From contig NZ_QLUW01000003.1 of the NCBI RefSeq assembly GCF_003268025.1, forward strand, positions 310,001 to 374,000: 64,000 nucleotides of DNA, written 5' to 3'. Shown here one piece after another: positions 43,447-51,261 of the stretch (position 1 is its first letter; each line of letters begins with the position of its first letter). The notes under the pieces were generated by a model. It was not told the DNA's origin. It ran no database searches and worked only from the letters and a program-made list of their open reading frames with translations. The DNA is from Paenibacillus montanisoli. Lineage in GTDB: Bacteria; Bacillota; Bacilli; Paenibacillales; Paenibacillaceae. The position numbers and the translations under genes are program-made.

Positions 43447-44318
43447 CGACGGCATGGGATAAGCTGCGTCCGTACGGAATGGTCGCCCCGGCGATCATCA
43501 TTTTCTCCTTGTTTTTTATCTATCCGATCTTCTACATGATTTACTTAAGCCTATTCGATTGGAACTTCGTCAGCCCGACGAAGTCGTTCGTCGGCATTCA
43601 AAATTTCCGGGATCTGCTGACGGACGCCGATTTCCGCAAGGTGCTCTCCAACACGACGATTTATACGATTATGACGGTGACGCTCACGACGGTATTGGCG
43701 CTGCTTCTCGCGCTTTGGCTGAACCGCAAGGGGATTCTGCACGGCTTCGTGCAAGGCGCGATCTTCAGTCCGCACATTATTTCGCTCGTCTCGATCTCGC
43801 TCTTGTGGAGCTGGCTCATGGATCCCGAATACGGGCTGATGAACTGGGTCATCGGACTGTTCGGCTTCGGCAAGCTGGCTTGGCTCTCGCATCCGGGCAC
43901 GTCGCTGATTTCGCTGGTCATCGTCGCGGTATGGAAAGGCGTCGGCTACAACACGCTCGTCTTTATCGCCGGCCTGCAGAGCATACCCGGAGATATTTAC
44001 GAAGCGGCCGCGCTTGACCGGTCCAAGCCTTGGACGACGTTCATGAAGCTGATTCTGCCGATGCTTTCGCCGACGATCTTCTTCTTGGTCATCATCAACA
44101 TGCTCGGTTCGTTCCAAGTGTTCGAAACGATCGCGATCATGACGCAGGGCGGTCCGATCAACTCGACCAATACGCTCGTTTATTACATTTACGAGAACGG
44201 CTTCCGCTTCTTCAAGATCGGTTACGCCTCGGCTGCGGGCGTCATCCTCCTTGGCATCGTCGGCGTACTGACGCTGGTCTATTTCCGTCTTCTCTCCAAG
44301 CGCGTTCATTATCGATAG
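43443..44318 (+). CDS. ugpA: Glycerol-3-phosphate-type ABC permease UgpA
   Basis: First permease, 291 residues with six membrane segments. The N-terminal part reads PYGMVAPAIIIFSLFFIYPI, the EAA loop EAAALDRSKPWTTFMKLILP, and the MTQGGPINSTNTLVYYIYE loop is typical of UgpA/MalF-type subunits. It overlaps ugpC by four bases (ATGA). Confidence 0.92.
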   Translation: MTTAWDKLRPYGMVAPAIIIFSLFFIYPIFYMIYLSLFDWNFVSPTKSFVGIQNFRDLLTDADFRKVLSNTTIYTIMTVTLTTVLALLLALWLNRKGILHGFVQGAIFSPHIISLVSISLLWSWLMDPEYGLMNWVIGLFGFGKLAWLSHPGTSLISLVIVAVWKGVGYNTLVFIAGLQSIPGDIYEAAALDRSKPWTTFMKLILPMLSPTIFFLVIINMLGSFQVFETIAIMTQGGPINSTNTLVYYIYENGFRFFKIGYASAAGVILLGIVGVLTLVYFRLLSKRVHYR

Positions 44319-44334
44319 GAAGAGGTGAGTTTTT

Positions 44335-45267
44335 GTGAAAGCCGTAAACCGCAGAGTCAGCGTAAGCGGACTAGGGTCAGCCATGGGCGAATTGCCGTCC
44401 GGTACCGGTACCGGGACAGTTAGAAAGCAGGCCTTGTTAAATAGAACGGTGAGGTATGCGCTGCAAGCGGTCAATTACGCCGGTCTGCTCCTGCTTGTGC
44501 TCGTCTTCGCTCTGCCGTTCGCGTGGATGATGTCGACCTCGCTGAAGACGCTGCCGGAAACGATGATCTTTCCCCCGGAATGGATCCCGCGCAGCCCCGT
44601 CTGGCAAAATTACGCCGATGCCTGGAATACCGGCCCGTTCCTGCATTATTTCACGAACAGCATCATCATCGCGGCGGGCATTCTGATTCTGCAGCTGGCC
44701 ACCATCATTCCGGCCGCTTATGCTTTTGCGCGCTACAAGTTCGCGGGCTCCGGCTTCCTGTTCGGGATCGTCATGGTTACGCTAATGATTCCGGCCCAAT
44801 TGATTTTTCTGCCCGTCTATTTGGAGCTCAGCGCCTGGAAGCTGCTGAACACGCATCTCGGTCTCGTTCTTCCGTTCGCTTCAAGCGCGTTCGGCATCTT
44901 TCTCCTTCGACAGGCGTTCATGCAGGTTTCGGATGAGCTGGTCGAGGCAGGACGGCTGGATCAAGCCAGCGAGTGGAAAATTATTGTTCATATCATGGTT
45001 CCGCTTGCTAAGCCGGTATTGGTCACCTTCATGCTGTTCAGCTTTATTGCCCATTGGAACGATTACTTCTGGCCGCTCGTCATGACGACGAACGAAACGG
45101 CTCGTACCTTGCCGATCGGCATCGCCAAGATCCGCGAGGTCGAAGGCGTCGCAACCTGGAATACGCTGATGGCCGGCAACCTGATTCTCGTAGCGCCGAT
45201 TCTCGTCGTGTTTTTCTTCTCGCAGCGGCAAATTATCCGAGCTTTTGTCTACAATGGCGTTAAATAA
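44335..45267 (+). CDS. ugpE: Glycerol-3-phosphate-type ABC permease UgpE
   Basis: Second permease, 310 residues. An unusual N-terminal extension of about 45 polar residues with a Gly-Thr stretch (PSGTGTGTVRKQALLN) precedes the first membrane helix. The rest is typical: LPFAWMMSTSLKTLPE, EAGRLDQASEWKIIVHIMVP as EAA loop, and the ending FSQRQIIRAFVYNGVK. The start is a GTG at 44335, behind AGAGGTGAG; a later start that removes part of the extension cannot be excluded. Confidence 0.9.
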   Translation: MKAVNRRVSVSGLGSAMGELPSGTGTGTVRKQALLNRTVRYALQAVNYAGLLLLVLVFALPFAWMMSTSLKTLPETMIFPPEWIPRSPVWQNYADAWNTGPFLHYFTNSIIIAAGILILQLATIIPAAYAFARYKFAGSGFLFGIVMVTLMIPAQLIFLPVYLELSAWKLLNTHLGLVLPFASSAFGIFLLRQAFMQVSDELVEAGRLDQASEWKIIVHIMVPLAKPVLVTFMLFSFIAHWNDYFWPLVMTTNETARTLPIGIAKIREVEGVATWNTLMAGNLILVAPILVVFFFSQRQIIRAFVYNGVK

Positions 45268-45290
45268 ACGATCGAAAGGGAGAGATAAAC

Positions 45291-46031
45291 ATGATTACAA
45301 TCGTCGCGCACCGGGGATGGTCCGGAGCCGCGCCCGAGAACACGATGGCGGCATTCGCGCTTGCGCTGAAGGAACCTGGCATTCACTTTATCGAGTTGGA
45401 CGTCCACTTGTCCAAAGACGGCGTACCCGTCGTCATTCATGACCATACGCTGGACCGTACGACCAATGGGACCGGGCCGGTCGAGTCCTATACTTATGAG
45501 CAGCTGCGCGAGTTGGATGCCGGCAGCTGGTTTGGCCCGGCATTCGAAGGGCAGAAGATTCCATCCCTGGAGGAAGTGTTCGAGCTGACCAAAGGCCGCT
45601 GCAAGCTGGCGGTGGAGCTGAAGACGATGGGCGGCAACTATGAAGGAATCGAACGGAAAGTGCTGGCGCTGATCGAGCAACGCGAGATGAAAGATCAGGT
45701 CGTTCTTTCCTCGTTCGATCATGATTCGATGAAGAGAGCGCATGAAATCGATCCTTCCGTCATGACCGGATTGATCCTCTTCGGCAAACCGACGCTCATT
45801 TGGGAACAGCTCACCTATACGGGCGCTTCGAGCATTTCGATCCATCACGAATTCGTTACGGATGAGTTGATGAAGGAGATGTATGCCCGCGGAATCGATA
45901 TCGGTGTCTGGACGGTAGACGAACCGGAGAAGCTCGCCCGAATTGCGGCTCAATATCCCGACATGCGCATCACGACCAATCACCCGGACCGGCTTCTGAG
46001 TATTACGAGACAACAACCCGCTGTGCGATAA
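45291..46031 (+). CDS. glpQ: Glycerophosphodiester phosphodiesterase
   Basis: TIM-barrel phosphodiesterase of 246 residues that splits glycerophosphodiesters into glycerol-3-phosphate and an alcohol. Motifs: HRGWSGAAPENT (His7, Arg8), IELDVHLSKDGVPVVIHD, LDRTTNGTG and the C-terminal GVWTVDEPEKL with TNHPDRLL. There is no signal peptide, so it is the cytoplasmic UgpQ-like type acting on imported diesters. AAGGGAGAG precedes the ATG. It closes the operon that starts with the metallophosphoesterase. Confidence 0.93.
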   Translation: MITIVAHRGWSGAAPENTMAAFALALKEPGIHFIELDVHLSKDGVPVVIHDHTLDRTTNGTGPVESYTYEQLRELDAGSWFGPAFEGQKIPSLEEVFELTKGRCKLAVELKTMGGNYEGIERKVLALIEQREMKDQVVLSSFDHDSMKRAHEIDPSVMTGLILFGKPTLIWEQLTYTGASSISIHHEFVTDELMKEMYARGIDIGVWTVDEPEKLARIAAQYPDMRITTNHPDRLLSITRQQPAVR

Positions 46032-46048
46032 TGATTAAATACTGAACA

Positions 46049-46079
46049 GCCTGAATCCTTCCTTGGATTCAGGCTTTTT
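46049..46079 (+). terminator. Intrinsic terminator of the glycerol-phosphate operon
   Basis: GCCTGAATCC pairs with GGATTCAGGC across a TTCCTT loop, followed by TTTTT. Confidence 0.9.
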
Positions 46080-46165
46080 GACGTTGTTTGTTGAGACACT
46101 TGTCCTTCGCAATGTAAGCGTCATTTTCATAGAATATAGCATTCTGCATGAAAGGGGGGATAGAT

Positions 46166-46384
46166 ATGGCTATTCAAAAAAGCGTGGATTCCTCGAGCTT
46201 GGCGGATGTTATCGACCGGATATTGGACAAAGGTGTCGTTATAGATGCATTTGTCAGAGTTTCCTTGGTTGGGATCGAGCTGCTCGCCATCGAGGCGCGG
46301 ATCGTCATTGCAAGCGTTGATACGTGGTTGAAGTACGCTGAGGCAGTCGGCTTGCTGCTGCCCGAAGAAGAAGCAGTAACCTAA
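46166..46384 (+). CDS. gvpA: Gas vesicle major structural protein GvpA
   Basis: The small protein that polymerises into the ribs of the hollow gas vesicle wall. It has 72 residues and closely fits the GvpA pattern: [40 protein letters not shown] and [11 protein letters not shown] chose the ATG at 46166, behind AAGGGGGGA; the in-frame ATG at 46148 precedes that site. It is the only GvpA-type major subunit in the cluster. A hairpin after the gene probably keeps GvpA mRNA in excess over the accessory genes. Confidence 0.95.
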   Translation: MAIQKSVDSSSLADVIDRILDKGVVIDAFVRVSLVGIELLAIEARIVIASVDTWLKYAEAVGLLLPEEEAVT

Positions 46385-46404
46385 TAGATTTTGAACAACT
46401 GAAT

Positions 46405-46430
46405 CAAGGCATTCCCGGGATGCCTTGTTT
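46405..46430 (+). terminator. Hairpin between gvpA and the accessory gvp genes
   Basis: CAAGGCAT and ATGCCTTG form a perfect 8-bp stem with loop TCCCGGG, followed by only TTT. It is probably a leaky terminator or mRNA stabiliser. Confidence 0.7.
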
Positions 46431-46450
46431 CAGCTCAGGGGGGAAGATTG

Positions 46451-46711
46451 ATGGTCAGCAAGGTCATGCAAACGGTCAAAAGCTTCTTCATCGACAATCT
46501 CCAGCCCGTTCATAAATTTACCTCCGTCAAGTGGACCGACGGCAAGAAGTGGGAAGTGCAGCTGGAAGTCATCGAGGAGAAAGAGTATATGAAGGCTCAC
46601 GCGAAGGATGAAATGATCGGCGTGTATGCCGTTATATTGAATGAAGATCTTGAAATTTGCTCCTTTAGCCGAATTGAATTGCGTTCTCGAGGAACGATTC
46701 CGAAGAACTGA
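46451..46711 (+). CDS. gvpO: Gas vesicle accessory protein, GvpO family
   Basis: Protein of 86 residues fitting the GvpO family: WTDGKKWEVQLEVIEEKEYM, then MIGVYAVILNEDLEICSFSR and a basic end. Such proteins are accessory factors or minor parts in vesicle formation. It holds the place of gvpR in the Bacillus megaterium order, between the GvpA-type gene and gvpN. The ATG at 46451 follows AGGGGGGAAG. Confidence 0.75.
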   Translation: MVSKVMQTVKSFFIDNLQPVHKFTSVKWTDGKKWEVQLEVIEEKEYMKAHAKDEMIGVYAVILNEDLEICSFSRIELRSRGTIPKN

Positions 46712-46727
46712 AGGGAGGTTTAAAGCC

Positions 46728-47642
46728 GTGGAGAATCAATTCCATTTGGCTAACGATTTGGTGGTACCGCCTTATTTCGGTGCGTTAGCCGCACGGGCCC
46801 TGCAATATTTGCAAGCGGGTTTCCCCGTGCATCTCACGGGACCTTCCGGTGTCGGGAAAAGCACTTACGCACTCTATATTGCGAGTCAGTTGAATCGCCG
46901 GGTTACGCTGATCCATGGAAACCATGAAATGGCGAACGACGATTTGCTTGGCGCCGCAATCGGGTTTTCTCATAAAAAAACGGTGGATAATTACATCCGC
47001 ACCGTCTATAAGAAAGAAGAAGAAATCAAGAAGCTGCGGGTAGACGGCCCGTTGATCGAGGCGGTCAAGAACGGGCATACCGTGATTTACGATGAATTTA
47101 CAAGGTCCCGTCCCGAAATGAACAATCTATTCCTCTCAATACTTGAAGAGAAGGTGCTTCCCCTCTACGGTAGAACAGAGAAGGTTTCTTATGTACCCGT
47201 CCACCCTGGTTTTTCCATGATATTTACAAGTAATCCTGCGGAATATGCCGGGGTATTTCAAACGCAGGACGCATTATTAGACCGCTTGATTACCATCCAT
47301 TTGGATCGCTACTCCTTGGAAGAGGAAGCGCTCATTGTATCGGAGAAGGCGGAGATTTCCCAAGAGGATGCCGGATTTGTTGTTGGACTGGTTGCGGCTG
47401 TAAGAGAAAGCGCGGGGAACGGTAACTATGGCCCCGGCCTGCGTGCCGCGATCATGATCGCGACCATTGCCAAGCGGAATCAGATCCCGTTTCATTCGGA
47501 TGATGAAGCTTTCCAAAGCTTATGCAAGGACATTTTGACGTATCCGGTATCCCGGAATTTGAGCCTAAGCGGAAAACATGAAGCGCAGCGGATCATTCAA
47601 GAGGCTATGCTTCGCGTAACGAATGGAGAAACGGCAACATGA
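46728..47642 (+). CDS. gvpN: Gas vesicle AAA ATPase GvpN
   Basis: MoxR-type AAA ATPase of about 304 residues needed for vesicle growth. Walker A GPSGVGKST (38-46), HGNHEMANDDLLGA, Walker B-like TVIYDEFTRSRPEMNN, sensor FTSNPAEYAG and the arginine-containing LLDRLITIHLDRY. The start is a GTG at 46728, after GGGAGG; an upstream ATG at 46641 would run back into gvpO. It overlaps gvpF by four bases. Confidence 0.93.
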   Translation: MENQFHLANDLVVPPYFGALAARALQYLQAGFPVHLTGPSGVGKSTYALYIASQLNRRVTLIHGNHEMANDDLLGAAIGFSHKKTVDNYIRTVYKKEEEIKKLRVDGPLIEAVKNGHTVIYDEFTRSRPEMNNLFLSILEEKVLPLYGRTEKVSYVPVHPGFSMIFTSNPAEYAGVFQTQDALLDRLITIHLDRYSLEEEALIVSEKAEISQEDAGFVVGLVAAVRESAGNGNYGPGLRAAIMIATIAKRNQIPFHSDDEAFQSLCKDILTYPVSRNLSLSGKHEAQRIIQEAMLRVTNGETAT

Positions 47643-48400
47643 GCGGACCATGGGGGATATACGTGTTTTGCGCTATTCCTGAAGTGCAGCCGCAGCAGCT
47701 TGGCTCCGTGAAGCTCGACTCGGCGGAACGGCAGCTTTATACCATACTCTACCGGGATATCGCGATGGTTGCGGCGAAAGTCCCGCTCAAGATTTATCCG
47801 CCGAAGAGAGAGTACGTGCTTGCTCATGAACAAGTCGTTTCCGATATCATGAAGCAATTTACGGTGATCCCGATGAGTTTCGGCAATGTCCTCCAAACCG
47901 AAGCCGATGTGCTGATTCTGCTGAAGAAGCTATACCCGCAATTCGCCTCGATTTTCCCCTCCCTTGCAAACAAACTCGAAGTCGGCCTTAAAGTCATCGG
48001 AAAAAAAGAATGGCTGGAACGCGAAATCAAACAGGACGGCGACATTCAACAAGCAGCCAAGGAGATAGCGGGGAAATCCCATGCTGCCGCCTTTTACGAC
48101 CGAGTGAAGCTTGGAGAGCTTGCCGTACAGTTTATTGCGATGAAAAGGCAGCAGCTGACCGAGGAGGTTTATATGCCCTTGGCGCAGCTGGCCGTGTCGG
48201 CCAAATTAAATGAAGCGGTGAACGAGCGCATGCTGTTAAACGCTGCTTTCTTAATCGATAAGGCGGACGAATCGAAGTTTGACGAGCAAGTAAACGTTCT
48301 CTATGAGAAGTGGAAGGATACGGCCGATTTTAAGTATACCGGTCCGTGGCCGCCTTACAACTTTATCAACATCAAGCTGAAAATCGAGGAACAGCCATGA
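47639..48400 (+). CDS. gvpF: Gas vesicle protein GvpF (GvpF/GvpL family)
   Basis: Accessory protein of 253 residues with two alpha/beta halves, as in the GvpF structure. It opens GIYVFCAIPEVQ, has the conserved FTVIPMSFGNVLQTEADVLI in the first domain and the ending FKYTGPWPPYNFINIKLK, which is diagnostic of the family (TGPWPPYxF). It is thought to bind GvpA subunits during assembly. ATGA overlap with gvpN and with gvpG indicates coupled translation. Confidence 0.92.
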   Translation: MSGPWGIYVFCAIPEVQPQQLGSVKLDSAERQLYTILYRDIAMVAAKVPLKIYPPKREYVLAHEQVVSDIMKQFTVIPMSFGNVLQTEADVLILLKKLYPQFASIFPSLANKLEVGLKVIGKKEWLEREIKQDGDIQQAAKEIAGKSHAAAFYDRVKLGELAVQFIAMKRQQLTEEVYMPLAQLAVSAKLNEAVNERMLLNAAFLIDKADESKFDEQVNVLYEKWKDTADFKYTGPWPPYNFINIKLKIEEQP

Positions 48401-48654
48401 TTCATAAGCTCTTTACGTTTCCTTTCCATGCTCTGGTCAAGCTCGGGGAGAAAATAGCGGAGGAAGTCGACCGGGAATTGTATGATCTAGGCTCGATTCA
48501 GAAGCACCTTCTCCAATTGGAACTGCAGCTGGAGTTTGAAGACATCTCCATCGAGGAATATGAGCAGAAAGAAGCGGAGCTGCTGCGCCGCTACGCCATC
48601 GCCAAAGCGCGTGAGCAAGCCGCTTTGTACTCGTTCGCAGAAGAGGAGGATTGA
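48397..48654 (+). CDS. gvpG: Gas vesicle protein GvpG
   Basis: Small helical accessory protein of 85 residues: FTFPFHALVKLGEKIAEEVD, a helix-forming middle (LQLELQLEFEDISIEEYEQK) and an acidic C-terminus, which is the GvpG pattern. It starts within the gvpF stop (ATGA) and ends two bases before gvpL. Confidence 0.9.
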   Translation: MIHKLFTFPFHALVKLGEKIAEEVDRELYDLGSIQKHLLQLELQLEFEDISIEEYEQKEAELLRRYAIAKAREQAALYSFAEEED

Positions 48655-48655
48655 C

Positions 48656-49447
48656 ATGATCAAAGAGCTGCTCTACGTATATGGACTCATTCCTGCCCAT
48701 GAAATAGACCCGGCTAACGAGGTTGCTTGCCGGATGAAACGTCACGGAGACATCATTGCCGTCTTGGAGGCCGTCGATCCGCAAGTTTTCTCTCAACAAT
48801 CGATCCAGCGGTATGTTGAAGACCCGAACTGGGTGAAAGAAAAGGCTGTCGGCCATCACAACGTGCTTGCGATGCTCCAACAACGGCACACCGTCATTCC
48901 ATTAAAATTTTGTACGATCTATGAAAGCGAACAAAGCCTGGAGGCGATGCTAATCCGCCACTATGACGAGATAACGGATTTATTCGCGGCGCTGCGCGGG
49001 AAAGAAGAATGGAGCCTGAAGGTTTACTGCGACAAGGAGGAGTTAAAAACGCATGTGATGCAAAGCAGTCTTGAACTGGCGAAATTATCGGCGGACTTGA
49101 GCGGTCTTTCGCCAGGGAAGCAGTTTTTAATGAAAAAGCAATTGAACGCGAGTCTCGAGCGCGAAACCGAGAACGCAATGAAACGAATCTGCCTGGAAGC
49201 GCATGAATCCCTATCTTCATCAACGCTTCAACAAATAGAGAAAAAAGTTTGGGAACGGAAGGTGACCGGGAGGAAGGAAGAGATGATCTGGAACAGCATG
49301 TATTTAACGGATCGTCAAAGGGTCGACTCCTTCTTGCAGCTCGTCAAACAATTCGGCGAGGAATTTCAAGCCTTTGGACTCACTTTTGAGGCGACAGGCC
49401 CGTGGCCCGTCTATCATTTTGCCCGGATCGGCCCGGAGGAAGCATAA
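48656..49447 (+). CDS. gvpL: Gas vesicle protein GvpL (GvpF/GvpL family)
   Basis: Second GvpF/L-type protein, 263 residues: LLYVYGLIPAHEID, the family core HHNVLAMLQQRHTVIPLKFC and the ending FEATGPWPVYHFARI. It differs strongly in sequence from the GvpF copy at 47639-48400, so the two are old paralogues. The ATG at 48656 follows AGAGGAGG, which lies inside the end of gvpG. Confidence 0.92.
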   Translation: MIKELLYVYGLIPAHEIDPANEVACRMKRHGDIIAVLEAVDPQVFSQQSIQRYVEDPNWVKEKAVGHHNVLAMLQQRHTVIPLKFCTIYESEQSLEAMLIRHYDEITDLFAALRGKEEWSLKVYCDKEELKTHVMQSSLELAKLSADLSGLSPGKQFLMKKQLNASLERETENAMKRICLEAHESLSSSTLQQIEKKVWERKVTGRKEEMIWNSMYLTDRQRVDSFLQLVKQFGEEFQAFGLTFEATGPWPVYHFARIGPEEA

Positions 49448-49449
49448 AA

Positions 49450-49638
49450 ATGAAGGACTGGTACGCGAATAAAGAAATCACATTGCTGGACATTCTGGAC
49501 GGACTTCTTGATAAAGGCATCGTAGTACAGGGGGAACTGATTCTAACCGTTGCCAATATCGACTTGGTCTACATTGATCTGCGCTTGCTCGTAACGGCCG
49601 TAGAGTCGATTGCGCGGCATACCGAACTTCGAATCTAA
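49450..49638 (+). CDS. gvpS: Gas vesicle protein GvpS (short GvpA-like)
   Basis: GvpA-related minor protein of 62 residues: ITLLDILDGLLDKGIVVQGE, then LTVANIDLVYIDLRLLVTAV. It keeps the helix-sheet-sheet core of GvpA but lacks the C-terminal extension. The ATG at 49450 follows GGAGG inside the gvpL end. Order and size match gvpS of Bacillus megaterium. Confidence 0.88.
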   Translation: MKDWYANKEITLLDILDGLLDKGIVVQGELILTVANIDLVYIDLRLLVTAVESIARHTELRI

Positions 49639-49661
49639 AAGGTAAGGCAGGTGGTATTCAG

Positions 49662-49946
49662 TTGGAACATACACCTCATTCCGGCAGCCGGATCCAGTTG
49701 GATCCGGCTCATGTAGAGCATGGGTTGGCCCAGCTTGTCCTCACCCTGATCGAATTGATCAGACAGCTGATGGAACGGCAGGCGCTCAGGCGGCTGGAAG
49801 CCGGCTCCTTAACCGATGAGCAAATCGAAATGCTTGGTGAAACGCTGATGCAGCTGGAAGCGAAAATGGAAGAGCTGAAAGACGCTTTTGGTTTGAAAAG
49901 CGAGGATTTGAATATCAACTTAGGCCCTATCGGGAATTTAATGTAA
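49662..49946 (+). CDS. gvpK: Gas vesicle protein GvpK
   Basis: Accessory protein of 94 residues with the GvpK core VEHGLAQLVLTLIELIRQLM, then ERQALRRLEAGSLTDEQIEM and a helical end. The likely start is a TTG at 49662, about ten bases after AGGTGG; the GTG at 49651 is out of frame. Confidence 0.9.
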   Translation: MEHTPHSGSRIQLDPAHVEHGLAQLVLTLIELIRQLMERQALRRLEAGSLTDEQIEMLGETLMQLEAKMEELKDAFGLKSEDLNINLGPIGNLM

Positions 49947-49960
49947 AGGAGATCAGAATC

Positions 49961-50245
49961 ATGTCCGTTCAACATTCCGCAGGCTCCGCCAATTTATTGG
50001 AGGTTCTTGAAAAAATATTGGATAAAGGGCTCGTCATTGCCGGGGATATCAAAATATCCCTCGCCGACGTGGAGCTGCTCAGCATCAAGATCCGCCTAAT
50101 CGTTGCTTCCGTCGATAAAGCCAAACAAATCGGCATTGATTGGTGGGAGCATGATGCTTATTTTTCATCACAGGCCAAGAAGCTGAAGGAGGAAAACAAC
50201 CGGCTAAGAGACCTACTGAATGATAGCGGACACATTGGCGATTGA
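49961..50245 (+). CDS. gvpJ: Gas vesicle protein GvpJ (GvpA-like minor protein)
   Basis: GvpA/J-family protein of 94 residues: NLLEVLEKILDKGLVIAGDI, then ISLADVELLSIKIRLIVASV, plus a C-terminal helical tail with a coiled-coil-like end (KKLKEENNRLRDLLND). Such proteins are minor shell or nucleating components. AAAGGAG precedes the ATG. It is the last recognisable gvp gene; gvpT and gvpU of B. megaterium are absent. Confidence 0.9.
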   Translation: MSVQHSAGSANLLEVLEKILDKGLVIAGDIKISLADVELLSIKIRLIVASVDKAKQIGIDWWEHDAYFSSQAKKLKEENNRLRDLLNDSGHIGD

Positions 50246-50337
50246 TAAGGATGTATCGCGGGAACTCATTCTCCGCATGGCCCATATACTGTGGAAGTTT
50301 CGAAATTTGCCGCACGAAAGAGAAGAGGAATACCGCG

Positions 50338-50703
50338 ATGAACTATTATTACGGCTATCCTAGCGCAAGTTATGCTTATCCTTATTGGATCGGTTACGCT
50401 GATCGGTCGCCATCGCCGGATCCGGCCGATGTCACCCAATTTAAGCATTCGGCCAGTCAATTTCTGGTGCCGACCTTGGAGATGTATCATCTCCTGAACC
50501 TGTTAGCCCATAGCCCTGATTTAGCAACGGAGATTAAAGAAGCGGCTTCGAAGAGCGATCATAAGAAAGTGGAGAGCTTGATTCGTTCCTCAGGCTTCAA
50601 GACGCCTGTTTCGGTTTCCTACAATCCGGAAGGCTTGCAAGTGACATTGAGCCCTTTGGATTCAAACGCTTGCTTTGCGATCAGACTTTCCTTGTGCTGG
50701 TAA
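50338..50703 (+). CDS. Small protein with Tyr/Pro-rich N-terminus, unknown
   Basis: Protein of 121 residues, not assigned to a function. The N-terminus is rich in Tyr, Pro and Ser (NYYYGYPSASYAYPYW); the rest is a compact domain (FLVPTLEMYHLLNLLAHSPD, then KKVESLIRSSGFKTPVSVSY and a Cys-containing beta end). Its make-up recalls small Bacillales coat-type proteins. I chose the ATG at 50338, behind AGAGGA. It lies 92 bases after gvpJ in the same direction, so it could be co-transcribed with the gas vesicle genes. Confidence 0.6.
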   Translation: MNYYYGYPSASYAYPYWIGYADRSPSPDPADVTQFKHSASQFLVPTLEMYHLLNLLAHSPDLATEIKEAASKSDHKKVESLIRSSGFKTPVSVSYNPEGLQVTLSPLDSNACFAIRLSLCW

Positions 50704-50710
50704 ATGCAGA

Positions 50711-50741
50711 AAGCCCGATGCATCTTATATGCATCGGGCTT
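50711..50741. terminator. Hairpin between two convergent small genes
   Basis: AAGCCCGATGCAT and ATGCATCGGGCTT form a perfect 13-bp stem with a CTTAT loop. T-tracts are short on both sides, but position and strength suggest a shared terminator. Confidence 0.7.
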
Positions 50742-50756
50742 GTTCATGATCCGGAC

Positions 50757-51095
50757 CTACATCAAGGTTGGATTGGATCTGTTGTATAGGCCAGGAGACT
50801 GATTGTATTGAGGAGCGGTCATATAGTTAGGCGGAATATGCATTGCTGAGTTGGAGAGCTGGTTGCACAATTGGGAAATTTGCTGCAGCTGCTGAATGGC
50901 GGTTTGATGGCCTTGCAAGGCAGTTTGAATGATTTGCGAAGCTTGGTGCTCGCGTTGCGCCAGCTGTTCAAGCTGCATGGCATTGGCTTGCTCCTGTCTC
51001 AGCAATTGCTGATACTGCATGGATGCTTGCTGCGTTTGATGCGTTAGTTGCTGAATCAAGCTTTCACATTGGGCGAGAAGCTGGTTTTGATGCAT
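50757..51095 (-). CDS. Gln-rich coiled-coil small protein, unknown
   Basis: Protein of 112 residues with about 30 glutamines, mostly in a predicted coiled coil over residues 5-85 (LIQQLTHQTQQASMQYQQLL, QIIQTALQGHQTAIQQLQQI), and a Pro/Tyr/Asn-rich tail. AAAGGAGG lies about 12 bases before the ATG. No family function is recognised. It converges on the small gene at 50338-50703; similar Gln-rich proteins are often linked with spore coats in Bacillales, but this is only a suggestion. Confidence 0.6.
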   Translation of the reverse strand: MHQNQLLAQCESLIQQLTHQTQQASMQYQQLLRQEQANAMQLEQLAQREHQASQIIQTALQGHQTAIQQLQQISQLCNQLSNSAMHIPPNYMTAPQYNQSPGLYNRSNPTLM

Positions 51096-51261
51096 GGGTG
51101 TTAATTACCTCCTTTAAATGTAAGACCCTGCTATTATGATTGATTGTCCAGTGAAATATTCGGCGATTGAGTCGTCGTCTCTACCGAAAACGTTATTTAC
51201 TTTTCTTGAGGCCTGCCGCATGATGAAGGTATCCTGAATCTTCCACAAGGAGCTGACATAG

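Noticed and set aside
45249..46016. Minus-strand open frame opposite glpQ
   Set aside because: The plus strand carries the full glycerophosphodiesterase motif set; the antisense frame has no homology-like features.
51184..51197. cre-like CGAAAACGTTATTT before the GH36-like gene
   Set aside because: It misses the first T and the conserved C of the consensus, so it is too weak to list.
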